NCBI GenBank assembly: GCA_944472155.2
Contig: OX235273.1
Coordinates: 82,268,793-82,332,792, forward strand
DNA length: 64,000 nucleotides
Source: Trichobilharzia szidati
Taxonomy: Eukaryota > Platyhelminthes > Trematoda > Strigeidida > Schistosomatidae
Direction of reading: 5' to 3'
The notes below the pieces were generated by a model that saw nothing but the letters and a program-made list of their open reading frames with translations, made no database searches and was not told the origin of the DNA. A program made the position numbers and the translations under genes. Positions 23,401 through 35,172 of this stretch are shown here, piece by piece (position 1 is the first letter of the stretch; each line of letters starts with the position of its first letter).

Positions 23401-23704
23401 GCAAACTAAGCCATCTTACTAGCCTCAAACAACATGAGAACATCCTGTGCTTCTAAGCTTACATATGCTCAAAATAAAACACATCATCGGACTAGCTACA
23501 ACAGTGAATACCGTCCATACTTCTGGATTATATTGAAGAACAAGTTTATTTTTTGACACTTTATGTACTTTGAAGTTTTGTATCGACTAAGGTGAGGTCT
23601 TTATCCTCACGCCAAAGCTTTTCTCGTTTTCTGGACACAGGACCGGCTATTAAACTAGGCGAAGTTGGGGACTTGTCGTGTTATTCTAAATATTATACAT
23701 TTCT
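23401..23704. other. No gene recognised
   Basis: Spacer; a few bases may belong to the 5' edge of the antisense RTE. Nothing else seen. Confidence 0.4.
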
Positions 23705-23910
23705 GAGGTTAATCGGTGGATGGTGACTAGCAGTGGAATCCAAGATGCGCATTTTGTCCTAGTTGGGACTCATCATCTAGATGTACCTGCATTCCACAGT
23801 GATGATGTTCCCGCTGAGGCTTGAGCCCAGTGCCCACAGTTTCAAACACCGAAGGATTATCCACTAGACCACTTGGGCCACGAGAATGACCTCTTGTGCA
23901 ACGGGTCATA
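23705..23910 (-). mobile_element. Sm-alpha-like SINE with decayed hammerhead
   Basis: On the minus strand: a tRNA-like head (CCCAAGTGGTCTAGTGGATA as A box, CACTGGGCTCAAGCC as degenerate B box), then a hammerhead module at about 23,797-23,730. The module reads GGTACATCTAG / ATGATGA / GTCCCAACTAGGAC / AAAA / TGCGCATC / TTGGATTCC. Stem II (GUCC..GGAC) is intact, but the core CUGAUGA is AUGAUGA (C3 changed) and the GAAA box is AAAA. The layout matches the published Schistosoma Sm-alpha satellite ribozyme. Probably not self-cleaving. Confidence 0.85.
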
Positions 23911-24314
23911 TTAATTATTTAATTCAATTTTAGATTTTCCTGTCGATTGATTGGAGCGAAACATTTATCTTATTTCTCAGTAATATGAAATGCAAACTGG
24001 TGGAGGAAATACTTCTTGGTACTTTCATATAATTGACTGTATTGATGCTTACTATTGCCAAGTTTTATGCAGTTACAAAGTGACTATTAGCCCAAGAAAG
24101 TCAAGTCAGAGTTAATTTCATCCCAACTTTCTGATTGATGGCATAGACAATAGAATTTTTATTTTGTTGTCAACAGTTGCTGGTAGTAGTGTGGCGTTTA
24201 CAACTGGCCAGAGTTTGTGAGGAGTGTATTGTATCCGATGTGTGCTGAGAAGTCTTGAATAGCCGTGCAACAGGTTAATTTTCGAAGAGGAAAATTGGGG
24301 ATCCTTGTGAAACA
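23911..24314. other. No gene recognised
   Basis: Spacer between a SINE and a solo PLE repeat; no coding or repeat feature recognised. Confidence 0.4.
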
Positions 24315-24515
24315 ATTTTGATGTAGTTGTCTTCTCTGAGATAGATGGCTTATTTGCGAAGATTTCATTGCCCTACTAGGCAATATCTTCAGTGAATACT
24401 TCAATTCGAAGTGAGCTTTTTAGATTTCTCCACGAGTTTATTAGTTATCTCTCCTGATGATCTTGAACGTGATTAGTTGCTTTTGTGTGTTATCACACCC
24501 TCTAGGCTACTTGTA
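24315..24515 (-). repeat. Solo PLE terminal repeat (YVDD-type PLE)
   Basis: About 195 bp matching the left arm at 33,914-34,104 and, inverted, the right arm at 35,173-35,370. Shared blocks are TTTTGATGTAGTTGT, CCCTACTAGGC, GATTTCTCCACGAGTTTATT and GAACGTGATTAGTTG. No PLE coding sequence is adjacent, so this is a solo end or a deeply 5'-truncated copy. Confidence 0.85.
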
Positions 24516-24589
24516 TTAGTATTGGTTGTTTCCTTGACCTGAAATTTGACCCTTTGTGTAAGAGATTTCCTTCTTTTTAGGAATAAAGA

Positions 24590-25275
24590 TGCACTACATA
24601 AACTGGAAAGCTGGAAGCCGTGCTTATAAACCTTTTTAAAGTTGGTAACACGTGTCGCAGAAGATTTGTCGATGTTACTGCCAAAACCACTAGATTTACA
24701 TCTGCACTACGCTGTAGGTTTCTTGATCTCTGTAACATCTTTAAGACTGTAGGAGATCTGAACTTTGCAGATGATTTATGTGTCATGTCGCCAAAACTCG
24801 ATCTACAGGTTAAGACTAATAACTTGGCAAAATGGATAGTGGGTAAAGGACTTCAAATGAAAATACAGAAGACAAAGGTTATGAAAATACGTAATTAACA
24901 GCAACAAGTATTAATCTCTGTCTATAGGAGAAGTGTAAAGTTAGTTACCTCTTCCACTCACTTAAGGCGTATCGCTAAAAAAACTACTGGAGGAATGGGT
25001 GAGGATGACGAAGCCCGGCATGATGGGCTGAGAAAAGTGAGATGAGTATTCATTACTCTGAAGTCGGTGTGGAAATCTTCTGAACTTATCACAAGAAAAA
25101 CAACATTCGAATTTTCAATACTAATGTCAAGCCAATCAGTGCTTTTATATGGCTCAGAGCTATATCGCACGCACCATCAAAAAAATTTCCAACAACCTAC
25201 TGCAAGCTTTCATCAACAGTCTCTATCACTGGCTAGATATTGAAGATCAAATTGCCGACCAAAGAGGATAATTAA
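24590..25275 (+). pseudogene. RTE-like LINE, divergent copy with intact FADD box
   Basis: Frame 24,620-24,898 ends with D-L-N-F-A-D-D-L-C-V-M-S, the RT motif C region, then K-L-D-L-Q-V-K-T-N-N-L-A and K-V-M-K-I. The upstream N-terminal part of that frame has no clear RT similarity, so the element probably begins near 24,740. Downstream frames show T-G-G-M-G-E-D-D and K-S-V-W-K-S-S, corresponding to G-T-D-E-D-V and P-I-W-K-S-S in the young copies. It is cut off near 25,275 before the 3' terminus. Its motif C carries both catalytic Asp residues, unlike the longest copy (FADE). Confidence 0.8.
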
Positions 25276-26025
25276 CAAGGAACTCCAGTGCCAACAGTGA
25301 TGATCCATACACTAAAATTAGAGGATGTGACAAATGAACTCTGACTATCAAAAGACTCCAAAAGGCAACAGAGAAACTCAAAATGTGAAAGTTCATGAAA
25401 CGAAATGAAGTTAAATAGATAAAACAAGGAGAACAAAGATTTCTTATCGGTCTATAGGATAATAATAAACACGAGCCATCTGTTTCACTATATAGATTTG
25501 ACCACACAAGGTGGTTTCGCTTAATAATAGCATGGTTTGTTTTCCTTTTTTTTTGTATTAAACCTCCGGATGTGAAAATAATTCCTCAATTGTAGGATGT
25601 TTTGATAAATAGTTTATTGCTGAGTCGATGGCAGAAATGTTTATCCTTATAATATATATTTAGGTAAACAAAATGAAACGATTGAAACACCATTTCACCA
25701 TTTATCAAAAAGCATCGGAATTTTCGATGATGACCGCTTGTGTGTGTATATGAATTATTTTACTTAAGGGAGAAATTCATTGGAATGGGTGAAAACACTT
25801 CTGACACTATATACCGTTTCATTTTATATTTCAATCGAATCAAGAAAGGTAATAAATAAGTTTTTAACCAACTAATTTTGATTATATCGTTTACAGAATC
25901 ACTCACAGAACGTATTTTAAATTGATGCGTTTGATATAAAGCTTTCCCCGTATAACATTATTTTACTTATGATGGTATTTTGATTGTATTCCTAGTTTAT
26001 TGACTGGAGTTTTTTATTTATTCCT
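25276..26025. other. No gene recognised
   Basis: AT-rich spacer; no supported feature. Confidence 0.45.
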
Positions 26026-26218
26026 GTACATTCCCAGTGGAACATAGGGCTTCATTTTTACGGGATAAGGTTACTAGCCTTATGCCTAACCTTCCTTCTT
26101 TACCAGTCTTATTACTGGCTTAGCGCGGTAAATGAGTGCGTCAGTGACTGGTGATCGAACCCCGGACCACGTGAGGCGTGGTTGGCAAGCATTCTAAAGC
26201 TGTGCCACCGACGCACCT
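26026..26218 (-). mobile_element. tRNA-derived SINE, tail type A
   Basis: Antisense head GTGCCACCGACGCACC with the B box as GATCGAACCCC, and the tail type A blocks (TTACTAGCCTTATGCC, TTTACCAGTCTTATTACTGG) ending in TTCCCAGTGGAACATAGGGC. Members also at 29.3, 31.0, 36.0, 39.6, 43.9, 45.2 and 54.9 kb. This copy has a short internal deletion in the tail. Confidence 0.9.
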
Positions 26219-26809
26219 TTCTCCAATCAATCAGCATAAACACTATCACTGTCATTTGCATATTTACAGGATTTCACTTAAATAACAGATGAGATTTTGA
26301 TGGAAAAGTATGTTTCAGATAAAATATAAAATAAAGTAGCCACTTAAGTCTAAAGCGTTTAAAACCGGTGAAGCAAACTAAAACCTCAGAGAAAGGTGCC
26401 CATATTGCTTGTAACTAAATAGCCATTTAAAAATGCCAACCTTATAAACCGTATTTTTGAAACAGTTGTACTTGCAATATTTAACGATACTACAAAATGA
26501 TTTACAGTAGGAATTGCGAGTGTTCTAGTGGTTATTTAGCTCTTTGGCATTTATTTTTCTTTGAGCCTTGGTTTTGAGTTTATTCTGGGCTTCTGAATTC
26601 CATTTTAAATTTCACACAATCGTAAGGCAGGTAAGGGTTTATTTTCCATCCATCTTGTGTTAAAACGAATGAAAACCTTAGTGATTAAAACGAATCGAAT
26701 TTTAGAAAAGGTAAGACTGCAAGAACCATATACTTGAAATAATAGCGAAGGTTTATAGCTCAAGTGGACGATATTTGAATTACTTGTGTTCCCTGAGCTG
26801 GTTGATTTA
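26219..26809. other. No gene recognised
   Basis: Spacer without recognised features. Confidence 0.4.
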
Positions 26810-27165
26810 CTACTACTGATCGATCAAGATGAGTAGTTGTATACCACTCATATCAATCTGTAATGTTTGCTAGCCAGACCGAAGTAGTTTGAACTCCGGA
26901 CGGCTGTCTCAGTCCCTTTGGGTTGAGCTCATCAGCAGTGTGACCAGTTTTTCTCAGGACAGAAAAGAAACCAATTCAAACCACCTGGTTTCTGGCTAGC
27001 TACTTGAACGCATTGGCGGAACTATCAATGATATTAGCAATTCGCAAATTAGCTCACGATTTGGCAGGTTAATTCGCAATTTCAACAACTCGAGTTGATT
27101 ATTTCATCAAAGTTTCCTCTTGAGACAGAGATTGTTCAAATCACCGTGATACGGACTACTTATTA
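26810..27165. repeat. Dispersed repeat, copy B of the 1-400 family
   Basis: Shares ATACCACT.ATATCAAT, GCTAGCCAGA, CGGACGGC, then TTCAAACCACC, GGCTAGCTAC and TTTCCTCTTG..ACAGA blocks with 1-400, in a different order. Non-coding. Confidence 0.6.
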
Positions 27166-27789
27166 GTAGATATGAGTAGTATATTGAGAAAGGTCTTTGG
27201 GGAAGTAATGAAAATTTGAACGTGAGTGAGGTGCCAACACTAAAAGGAATCCAATGAATACACTACTATTACTTGTAAATTATGATAGCAATCTTTAGTT
27301 TATGACTTTCTTAATGTATATGGTACTTGCCGTTGTAAGCAATGCTTCTTCCCTCACCGGTCTTGTTTACTTCAGGAAATGACTGGTCACATACGCTGAA
27401 TCCATTTGATGCAAAACATTTCTAAAATTCTATCGGGCGTAAAAGTGTGCTTGTTATATTTTATATGATAAATATACATGTAGTGGTTGTGCCTGTCGTA
27501 ATTCCTTAGTTGTGGGTTAAGAAATAGTGTATATTAAGGAGGAAATCATGGCTATTGCATAGATGAATTGTGATTGTTATATAGAAGCATAACAAGCTAA
27601 ACTATAGGAATGCTTTTTAGCTTCAGTATGCAGTTTTTAATCCTCAACTGAGGTGCATCAATCATAGAAAAAATGACGTTATATGTTTTATAATGTTTCT
27701 AAAGTATTCATGAATGAATTTTGATATATTTTGAAATTTTTATTTGGATTATGTTGACTGTTACTAACCTCAGTATGCGAACAGACAAT
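27166..27789. other. No gene recognised
   Basis: Spacer; no feature supported. Confidence 0.4.
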
Positions 27790-28660
27790 TTATTATGTTC
27801 CCATTATTCCCTTAGGTTCTGAGGAGCCCAGGAGGAAATCTCTGCAGTCCTCTGTAGCCGGCTCCACGATTTCCCATTGGCTGGAATCTCTTCCGTGTCA
27901 CCCTTGAAGGCCCAACTCGTCGTTTCCTAATAAGGTCCCACTTGAGTCCGTAGCACCTGATGTCACTCAGCGGTTTTCTCAGCATGTTCCCGACCCATTT
28001 CCAAGCTGCTTTCAGATTAATGAAGGTTTACCTTGATTTTGAGATCCTGAATTTACACCTCGTCCTTGCCACCTGTGGTTGAAATGATGCCGCCTAGATA
28101 AGTGAGAGTAATACCCTTCAGATTTCTTCCGTTGATAATGATTGGTACTAGTTATTGTTGTTGGTTAAATATCTCTGTGTTCACTTGAGGTTCTGCCTCT
28201 TTTGCTAACTTGTTGGTTTTTGCCTGCAGGCATTCAAATTTGTGTGAAATGAGACATTAATCATTCGTGTAGTTCACACCCTCCATTGACTTCTCGTCCG
28301 TAGGACATGCATCATCTTCTCTCTCCCCACGGTCTGTAGCCTGATTCAATCAGGAATATCATCGGTGATAGTGAGCAGCCTTGTCTTATTCCCTTTAGAG
28401 GATTCACGGAGTTTTGCGTTGTGATTCGCTTGACATGTGAGTGAGGCTGATAAAGGTTTGCTGCATTGCACTCCATAGTGTCGAAGTAATTGTGAAATCA
28501 CTTCAAAATCTAAAGTCGATTAAGTTGAGGTAAATAGTTGATTATCGTTCTATTATTTATTCTGTAATGATGCTTAGGACTGTAGTTCTATCCATGCCTG
28601 AATCTAGTTTGTCTCAGGTAAGGTTTCACATCCAGAGTATCTTTTAGTCTCACCAGGATG
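27790..28660 (-). pseudogene. RTE-like LINE, degenerate, antisense
   Basis: The antisense 3' terminus is at 27,800 (TTATTCCCTTAGGTTCTGAGG). It is followed by antisense C-terminal coding blocks, the CAACAATAACTAG / CGTTGATAATG segment near 28,130, the Q-G-box neighbourhood (TCTTATTCCC near 28,385), motif A neighbourhood (GTTGAGG near 28,530) and an RT N-terminal block (CCTGAATCTAG..TCTCACCAGG to 28,658). Large internal gaps and frameshifts; no long ORF. Old copy. Confidence 0.82.
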
Positions 28661-28849
28661 ACGGAAGTTAATACTCTGCTTGTTATGTACAGTCCTTGTT
28701 TTTGGAATTTTAGAGTGTATTGTTAAGTTGTATGCAGAAATATAATAACACAATGAACTTATTGGTATACCACTTGGTGGATAACGAATAGTAGTGGGAT
28801 GTGGGAAGCACATTTTTTACTCTCACTTTTAATTGATATCCGTCGCAGA

Positions 28850-29025
28850 AGAGGTGGCTCTCATTGCTCATGTGTCCTAGTGGATAACGTATTGGTTTTT
28901 GTAACGATAAGTACTGAGTTCATGTATCAGTGAAAACACCATCAATTGGAACGCGCGAATGTCGAGCTGACGACTTCGAGATAGGATGAACTACGCATAC
29001 CGTATACTACTATTAGCCATCATCC
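28850..29025 (+). mobile_element. Sm-alpha-like SINE with decayed hammerhead
   Basis: Head GAGGTGGCTCTCATTG / TGTCCTAGTGGATAACG is colinear with the minus-strand heads at 23.7 and 46.0 kb, and CTGAGTTCATG lies at the B-box position. The tail has CTGACGA, TTC.GAGATA.GGAT, GAAC, TACGCA, CTATTAGCCATC. The seven core bases C-U-G-A-N-G-A are preserved, but GAAA is GAAC and stem I no longer pairs. Divergent copy. Confidence 0.65.
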
Positions 29026-29282
29026 CCTCAAGTAACATAACATTAATCCCGAGACATAGTTGAATTCTGTGTACTAGTAGCCGACATGTCACCATAGAAC
29101 GAACATTTCGGTCCGACAGAATCTGTCAATGGGAAATACAAAATAAAAAATTTAACAAACAGTTAATTACTATGTGAATAATGCAAACTGATAAGAAGGA
29201 AATGGTGATAAATATTATTACCGACAAGTAATGCGAAAGAATAATACAAGTATGATGATACTGCATCAAAATATTTTTTATT

Positions 29283-29512
29283 GCTTCACGTTCCCACTGG
29301 AACATAGGGCTTCAAGCTAGAGGCTTGAAGTTTCTGTAGCAGTGTTTATTTTTACAGGATGGGGTTGCTAGCCTCATGCTCAACCTTTCCTCTTTACCAG
29401 CTTTTTATTACTGGCTTAGCGAGGTAGAGGAGTGTTTCGGCCGGGGATCGAATCCCGGTCCATATGCATGGTCGGCAAGCGTCCTAACTGCTGTGCCACC
29501 GACGCACACTGC
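29283..29512 (-). mobile_element. tRNA-derived SINE, tail type A
   Basis: Full-length antisense copy. The 3' end (TTCACGTTCCCACTGGAACA) is at 29,287, the tail has CTAGCCTCATGC and TTTATTACTGGCTTAG, and the head has B box GATCGAATCCC and GCTGTGCCACCGACGCACAC. A possible imperfect target duplication is GCATCAAAATATTT (left) and GCACCAGATATTT (right). Confidence 0.92.
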
Positions 29513-29544
29513 ACCAGATATTTAGTACTAATGAAAAATCTGTT

Positions 29545-29790
29545 ATTATTATTTATTCCATAGTTTTCGGGTGAAACATTTGGCTTCAGTGGTACATCTT
29601 CATTCAACTTGGTTCTTTGCTATTACCATTAAGCGCCTCCACGACTACAAATGGGTGTTCACTTCCAGTTCATACGGTCTTCTCCATGTCAGTGTTAGAT
29701 ACCCAACAAACTGCTTCCCACTGGAGTTCCATTCGAAGGTCTGCCTTGCGTGTGATGCCTCTTGAAGTTCTCTTCAGCCTATCGTCAATT
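29545..29790 (-). mobile_element. RTE-like LINE, 3' terminal fragment
   Basis: Antisense 3' end beginning ATTATTATTTATTCC and GTGAAACATTTGGCTTCAG, then antisense of the C-terminal coding region (GATACCCAACAAACTGC, CCACTGGAGTTCCATTCGAA). About 240 bp, degenerate. The + strand open frames over it (29,571-29,853) are shadows. Confidence 0.82.
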
Positions 29791-30977
29791 CCTCCCACTT
29801 TCCTTCTGCATTTTTTCATATATGATAGGTTCTTAGCTCATTCATTATCCTAATTACTCTTTTTTTATACTTTCTTTCTGGCGATCTGATCTTCATTATC
29901 ACAAAGTGTTTCAAGTGTTCCTAGAAAAAAAAGTGTGGTACATATATTTGTGAAATCATTTCAGTTATTGACTTGATTTTTTCTCACCTTATTTTTAACA
30001 ATTTCGTTCTACAAATTGCACGCAAAGGTACTTGCTGCTTTAAGGAGCCCTTTTTTGATTGCAGTGACAGAATTAATCTATGACAGGAAAGGGGAAATTA
30101 AGCATATATGTATATGTTTAATTTAGGGAGATACTTGTTTTCTGTATAATCAAAAAGAAATTTATATTTTTAGAGTTGTTTCTATAGACAACTAAATTTC
30201 TTTTTTGGTTAGAAAGCATGTTGTTTTCGACTAAAACTGCCTGCATCGTAGATCTACGTGTCTCATTTTAAAAAGAAATTGTCTTCTAAACGTCTCCTGA
30301 AACCCTCATATCTTATCATTTTAAAGGGATATTAGATACTTTATTTTGTACGGCACCAAAATGATTCCTTCTTTTTGAGACAATAAGAGATTGGAATGGA
30401 TAACTCTGGTTAGACACTTATATTTGGCAGCTAACCTAATAACAACACAGTAATGGGTTGGAATATTTAATCTTACATTTGCTGTCATTTTCGACCTCAT
30501 CAGGTTTTGAAATCAAAATTCGATCATAATGGTCGATTTTCCTGATAACTTTCGGCTGTTTTGAACTTCAGCGTAGAAGTCAATGGATTAAAGCCTGGAA
30601 ATGTGTTCCCTAATACAGATGTAGGCTTACATCCAATATAAAACACTAGACTTTATGAATCTCAAAGGGAATGAAAACGTAGTTACAGTTATAAACATAT
30701 CCATTCATATCGTGACTTTTACTGCTCACATTGAAACGGGTCAACACGAAGAGATTTGGAAGTCTGTAGATAGTGTTATGAAGGAGATTTGGCAGTTTAT
30801 AACCGATTCAGAGAATCAAATAGGGATCTAACTTAAAAAAAGACTAACGATGCGAGTTGAAAATCTAGTACTATTAGAATGCATAAATGAGGCTATCCAA
30901 TAAGACGGATAGTTGATTTTACAAACACCTCTAAATATGAGTTACACAAACATTTAATGTCAGTATTATGTCTCACG
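29791..30977. other. No gene recognised
   Basis: About 1.2 kb of AT-rich spacer without supported features. Confidence 0.45.
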
Positions 30978-31200
30978 GTGCGTCGGTGGCATAGCGGTTA
31001 GGACGCTCACCGACCATGCACATGGTCCGGGGTTCGATCCCCAGCCGACGCACTCCTATACCTCTCTAAACCAGAAATAATGCTGGTGAGGAGGAAAGCT
31101 TGGGCATGAGGCTAGCAACCCCATCCTGTAAAATATACACTGCTACAGAAACTTCAAGCCCCTAGCTTGGAGCCTTATGTTCCACTGGGGAACGTGAAGG
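30978..31200 (+). mobile_element. tRNA-derived SINE, tail type A, with target duplication
   Basis: Full-length: GGTGCGTCGGTGGCATAGCG (A box region), GGTTCGATCCC (B box), CAGCCGACGCAC closing the tRNA-like head, then AACCAGAAATAATGCTGG, GGCATGAGGCTAGCAACCCC, and a 3' end GTTCCACTGGGGAACGTGAA plus A-rich tail. Flanked by imperfect 11-bp duplications TTATGTCTCAC (left) and TTATATCTCAC (right, after the tail). Fairly recent insertion. Confidence 0.94.
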
Positions 31201-33077
31201 AAAGAAAAAAAGTTATATCTCACTAGAAATTATTCGAATTCCAGCCTGCCAGATTCACAGTAAGTAAAAAAGAATTTGAAGGATTTGCTTATCAAAAACG
31301 ATAGAAAATAATAAGTTTCCACACAACTAGCATAGCTTATTGAGGCGGTTAGAAAGAAGAAACCATTGATTCTAAACGTACAAATCAAAGCTATTTCAGT
31401 GCACAAATCACATTTTCATATTATAATATAATTAACAATATGGAAAATTGACATAAAAAGTGATAACTGTAAGGGAAGTCATTCATTTCGTCTCAATGGA
31501 ATTTCGAGAAATCTGTTTTGGCTAATGCCTTGACACTCTATATCGATGTCTCTTATATATCTATTATCAGGTGATCAAAATTTTGTTTGTAAAATGGAAA
31601 CCAGTATTATTTAGCAGATTTGTAGGCTCGATTTTAAATGAACTATCCTTACTTAAAGAAAAGCCTAGTAGGCATAGCATCAAAAGTCATGCGTTATTCA
31701 TACAATTACGACGACTACATACTCTTCAATAAACTACACCTCGAAATTTGAGAAAATGATTTAGGGTAAGATAACATTCAAAGGCTAAGAATTAAACCAC
31801 CAAACTAAAGGAATGAAGCATCAAGAATACAGTTGGAATTATTCAGATCAACGACATTAATTAAAAAGTACAATCATACAACTGAAGGCGTATTTCGAAC
31901 AAGCTAATTTATACGTCATCTAAGATTCTGGAACTAATCTATTTGTGCAAGGAGTAATATTATGAATTAAGTCCAATATTACCTTAATCGTTGGCAAATT
32001 GTTGAAATTTGAAGCTTTCTAGTGTCAGAGGAAAGAGATAACTCAAATTCAACTTGACGTAGATTGATCTCATCATTCGCGATGCAGTTGTGTTTGCTCA
32101 CCCAGATGGATAAGTTGTTAAATTTTCATAGTTTCTATATATAACGTCTGGAATAAGCAAACCATGAGAATTCTTCACAAGTTAAATAACTGTCTTTGCC
32201 AATAAAATAGACTGTGTGAGTCAGGACTTCCAAGCTCCGTAAAAATTAAAAGAAAGAACATAATTCGAAAATGAAATCGCTACTGTTACCAAGAGAAGAA
32301 GTGGCGATATAATTATGAAGGTGCATAAGAGTATAAAGCCTCTAAACGGGGAACAGCTTCTCCCACTTGCCCTGAATAGTGTGTGTTTGATTATTCCTGT
32401 GTATCAATATTGCCCATTTGGTACTCACATCGATAACACCAAAAGTAGATGGGCCTGATATAGAAATCCAAATCAAGAATCTAGTTAATCACACAAACGG
32501 TCTAATTCCAGTTTCATGTAATGATAAATATCATTTCAGATCAACTGTTTTAAACTGCTGTCGTGATTGCACAAATAAGAAAAATCTAGCCTTCCTAATT
32601 TTTTGTCCAAAAAAAGAAATCATTTGAAAGAAATAATGAAGAGTGAAAATGTGATTATGGTAGTCTTGGATAAATATTTTAGAAAAGTACTATTAAAGAC
32701 GTCATACTGTGTTTATAAACTTTTACCACTCCTATCTGGTGGCAAGATATTTCTAAAACAGACACCTCAAGATGATCCCACCAAATAGACGGAGCTACAG
32801 TTGAAAAAGGTAACGGAGGAAATGGAAAGTGAGACATTTATTAGCACGAAGCTGAATGAACAATTTATTTACCTGGTTTTACAAAGCTATGCATGTAAGT
32901 CTTAATTAAGGTTTACCGACAAGAGGCCTTACTCTGCTAATTACTAGATATCATATATTCATGATCATCCACATCAGCCAGTCTCTACAGCCAGCTTCCA
33001 AATGAAAAAAGCTATTTACCTAGCAAGCGAAAGATAAGCTGACACTTTGAACTACATTAATACGTATATAGCAGTCC
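31201..33077. other. No gene recognised
   Basis: About 1.9 kb. Small + frames at 32,418-32,788 have no recognised domain. The last part may hold unrecognisable upstream PLE sequence for the GIY-YIG remnant that follows. Confidence 0.4.
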
Positions 33078-33390
33078 ATGGGCTCCTGCCGAACTGAGTA
33101 CACTAGGCGTACTATGCCAGAGCTTATAATAAGGGCTCGGCAACATTATTCAGACGTCGCAACATCAGGAGAATGGATTTGTGCCTTCATTTTGGCAACT
33201 CAACATATCGTGAATTTAGGACACTTAGCGCCACTTGAGAAAACCTTCAGCATATCATACAAGATCCGATGAAATGTTTACCAAAGGAAGTGTGATAAAG
33301 ACATATGAGAATAGCTTAAACATTAGCGAACAAAAATTCTCAAACCAATATTATCTATTCAAAAGAAGCGCTCTCTCCACTTACTTTAGT
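33078..33390 (+). pseudogene. PLE GIY-YIG remnant, highly degenerate
   Basis: The + frame at 33,078-33,272 aligns by eye with the GIY-YIG segment of the PLE copies: C-R-T-E-Y-T-R-R-T (for C-G-A-R-Y-I-G-R-S, with YIG changed to YTR), then R-A-R-Q-H-Y, then T-Q-H-I-V-N-L-G-H and F-S-I-S-Y-K-I (compare F-R-V-T-Y-K-V at 18.9 kb). After the stop, I-L-K-P..L-S-I-Q-K-K recalls the C-terminal K-P-x-L-C-V-Q-K. The catalytic motif is lost. Old copy. Confidence 0.65.
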
Positions 33391-33399
33391 CATGATCAT

Positions 33400-33913
33400 T
33401 ATGAATAGCCTATTTCCTCAAGAAAATGACTATTATTTTACTTTACTTATTATTCGAACTTCATGTTTATCTTATTACTTTTTCATCTCTGCGTGTAATA
33501 CGTAACTTCATTATGTTATTCGTGATATTTCTACTTCTGACCGCAGATAGTTTTGGAACTTTCTCACTCTTTGTTACACAGATTCACGAATGTATAGTTT
33601 AGTTGATGATGTCATTGTAAATAAAATAATTTTCTGGGCTGCAACTGTCTTTTTGTCTTATAAATTCATTATCACAAATATATAAGATTATTAATTATTA
33701 CGAACAATATATTCTTTAAGTTTGTGTATATTCTTATGTGTGAAAATCTTATGTCGTAATTTCTTTGCCGAAAATGGGAATAGAAAATTCTCGAAACTCC
33801 AAAATGAAATAAAAGTGTACAACAAATTAGAATACAATCCAAACTCATCTGGTTTTTGTCCTCGTTTCATTTTTCTTTTTCCCTAACTCCTAACTCTAAA
33901 ATATACTTCATCA
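33400..33913. other. No gene recognised
   Basis: AT-rich; probably the old 3' flank of the preceding PLE remnant, but not verifiable. Confidence 0.35.
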
Positions 33914-34104
33914 GTTTTTGATGTAGTTGTGTTCTCTGAGCTGGATAGTTTATTTACGAAGCTCTCAATGCCCTACTAGGCGACATCTTCAGCGCATGCT
34001 TCAATTTGAAGTGAGCTTTTAGATTTCTCCACGAGTTTATTAGTCATCTTTCCCAGTGACCTTGAACGTGATTAGTTGATTTTGTGTTTTTTCACACCTT
34101 CAAG
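33914..34104 (-). repeat. PLE terminal repeat, left inverted arm
   Basis: Reverse complement of 35,173-35,370 with scattered differences: TTTTGATGTAGTTGTGTTC at the outer end and TTTTTTCACACC at the inner end. It bounds the YVDD-type PLE on its left. A solo copy lies at 24,315-24,515 and a partial one at 51,175-51,290. Confidence 0.9.
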
Positions 34105-34180
34105 TTCAACGGCCAAATATATGAACAGGTTGAAGGAACACCCATGGAATCGCCAGTGTAAGGTTTGATTGCAAAAGCAG

Positions 34181-35095
34181 TGATGTGAAAGGCTCGAAAA
34201 TATAATCCTACCAAAGATCAAACCCAAAAGTTGGATACGTTACGTAGATGACACTTTTGTAATAATCAAAAGAAACGAGTTGGATAAAACTAACAACTTA
34301 ATAAACAACGTCTTTAGCGATATGAAATTCACAAGAGAAGAGTGATTCGAGAGAAAAATCCCACTTTTGGACGTTTTAGTCAAGCAAATAACCACAGGGG
34401 AATTAGAAACTCAAGTTTATAGAAAATCAATTCACACAGACCAAATACTGAACTACAACAGCAACAATCCAATAACACACAGAAAGAATTGTATACAAAC
34501 ACTATTCAAGAGGGTCAGGACTCATTGCAACACTCCCACCTTAAAGAAAATTGAAGAAAGATATCTCAGGGATGTCTTCCAAAAGAATGGATATCCACGG
34601 AATTTCATTAAAAGACATCTACCCCCAAGCCAACCTACCAAATCAAAGGCCCCCAAGAAAAGCACAAAGAAAATCGCCATACCATACATAAAAGATATCT
34701 CAGAAATCACTGCAAGACTCTTCAAACATTTAAGAGTTGACGTCGCGCACAAACCAACAAAATCACTTCACTCAACCAAAAGACTAAACAACGAAAGAAG
34801 ATAAAACCAGCGTCATCTACAAAATAAATTGTAACAACTGTGAAAAACACTACACTGGGCAGAGTGGACGTCCCCTTCGTCTTCGTATCCATGATCATAA
34901 GCTAGCCGTCAAAAGACATGACATCCACTCCCTCATATTGCTGCATACAGACAACCACGGGCTTCAATTCGGGTGGGACAACGTTCAAATATTAGATAGA
35001 GCGAACACCAAGAATGCTAGAGAATTTTTAGAAGCCTGCCTGGTATTCCAGTGAATCGTCAATCAATAGACATGTTAAGATAGAAAAAACTTACT
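34181..35095 (+). pseudogene. PLE reverse transcriptase C-terminus plus GIY-YIG domain
   Basis: Penelope-like retroelement. Frame 34,181-34,802 carries the RT catalytic box W-I-R-Y-V-D-D-T-F-V (YVDD codons at 34,241-34,252), then I-P-L-L-D-V-L-V, the thumb/linker region (H-R-K-N-C-I-Q-T-L-F-K-R) and K-N-G-Y-P-R-N-F-I. It is broken by one in-frame TGA at 34,343-34,345. After a stop at 34,802 the +1 frame encodes V-I-Y-K-I-N-C-N-N-C and H-Y-T-G-Q-S-G-R, the GIY-YIG motif with YIG as YTG, ending N-A-R-E-F-L-E-A-C near 35,040. Most of the RT 5' of motif C is missing. This is a different PLE lineage from those at 9, 18.7, 20.9 and 53.5 kb. Confidence 0.9.
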
Positions 35096-35172
35096 AATCG
35101 ATAAGAAGGAAATTGCGCACACAATGGGACGAAGTTCAAGTCAGGGAAACAATCAGTTCCAATATACGTGGC

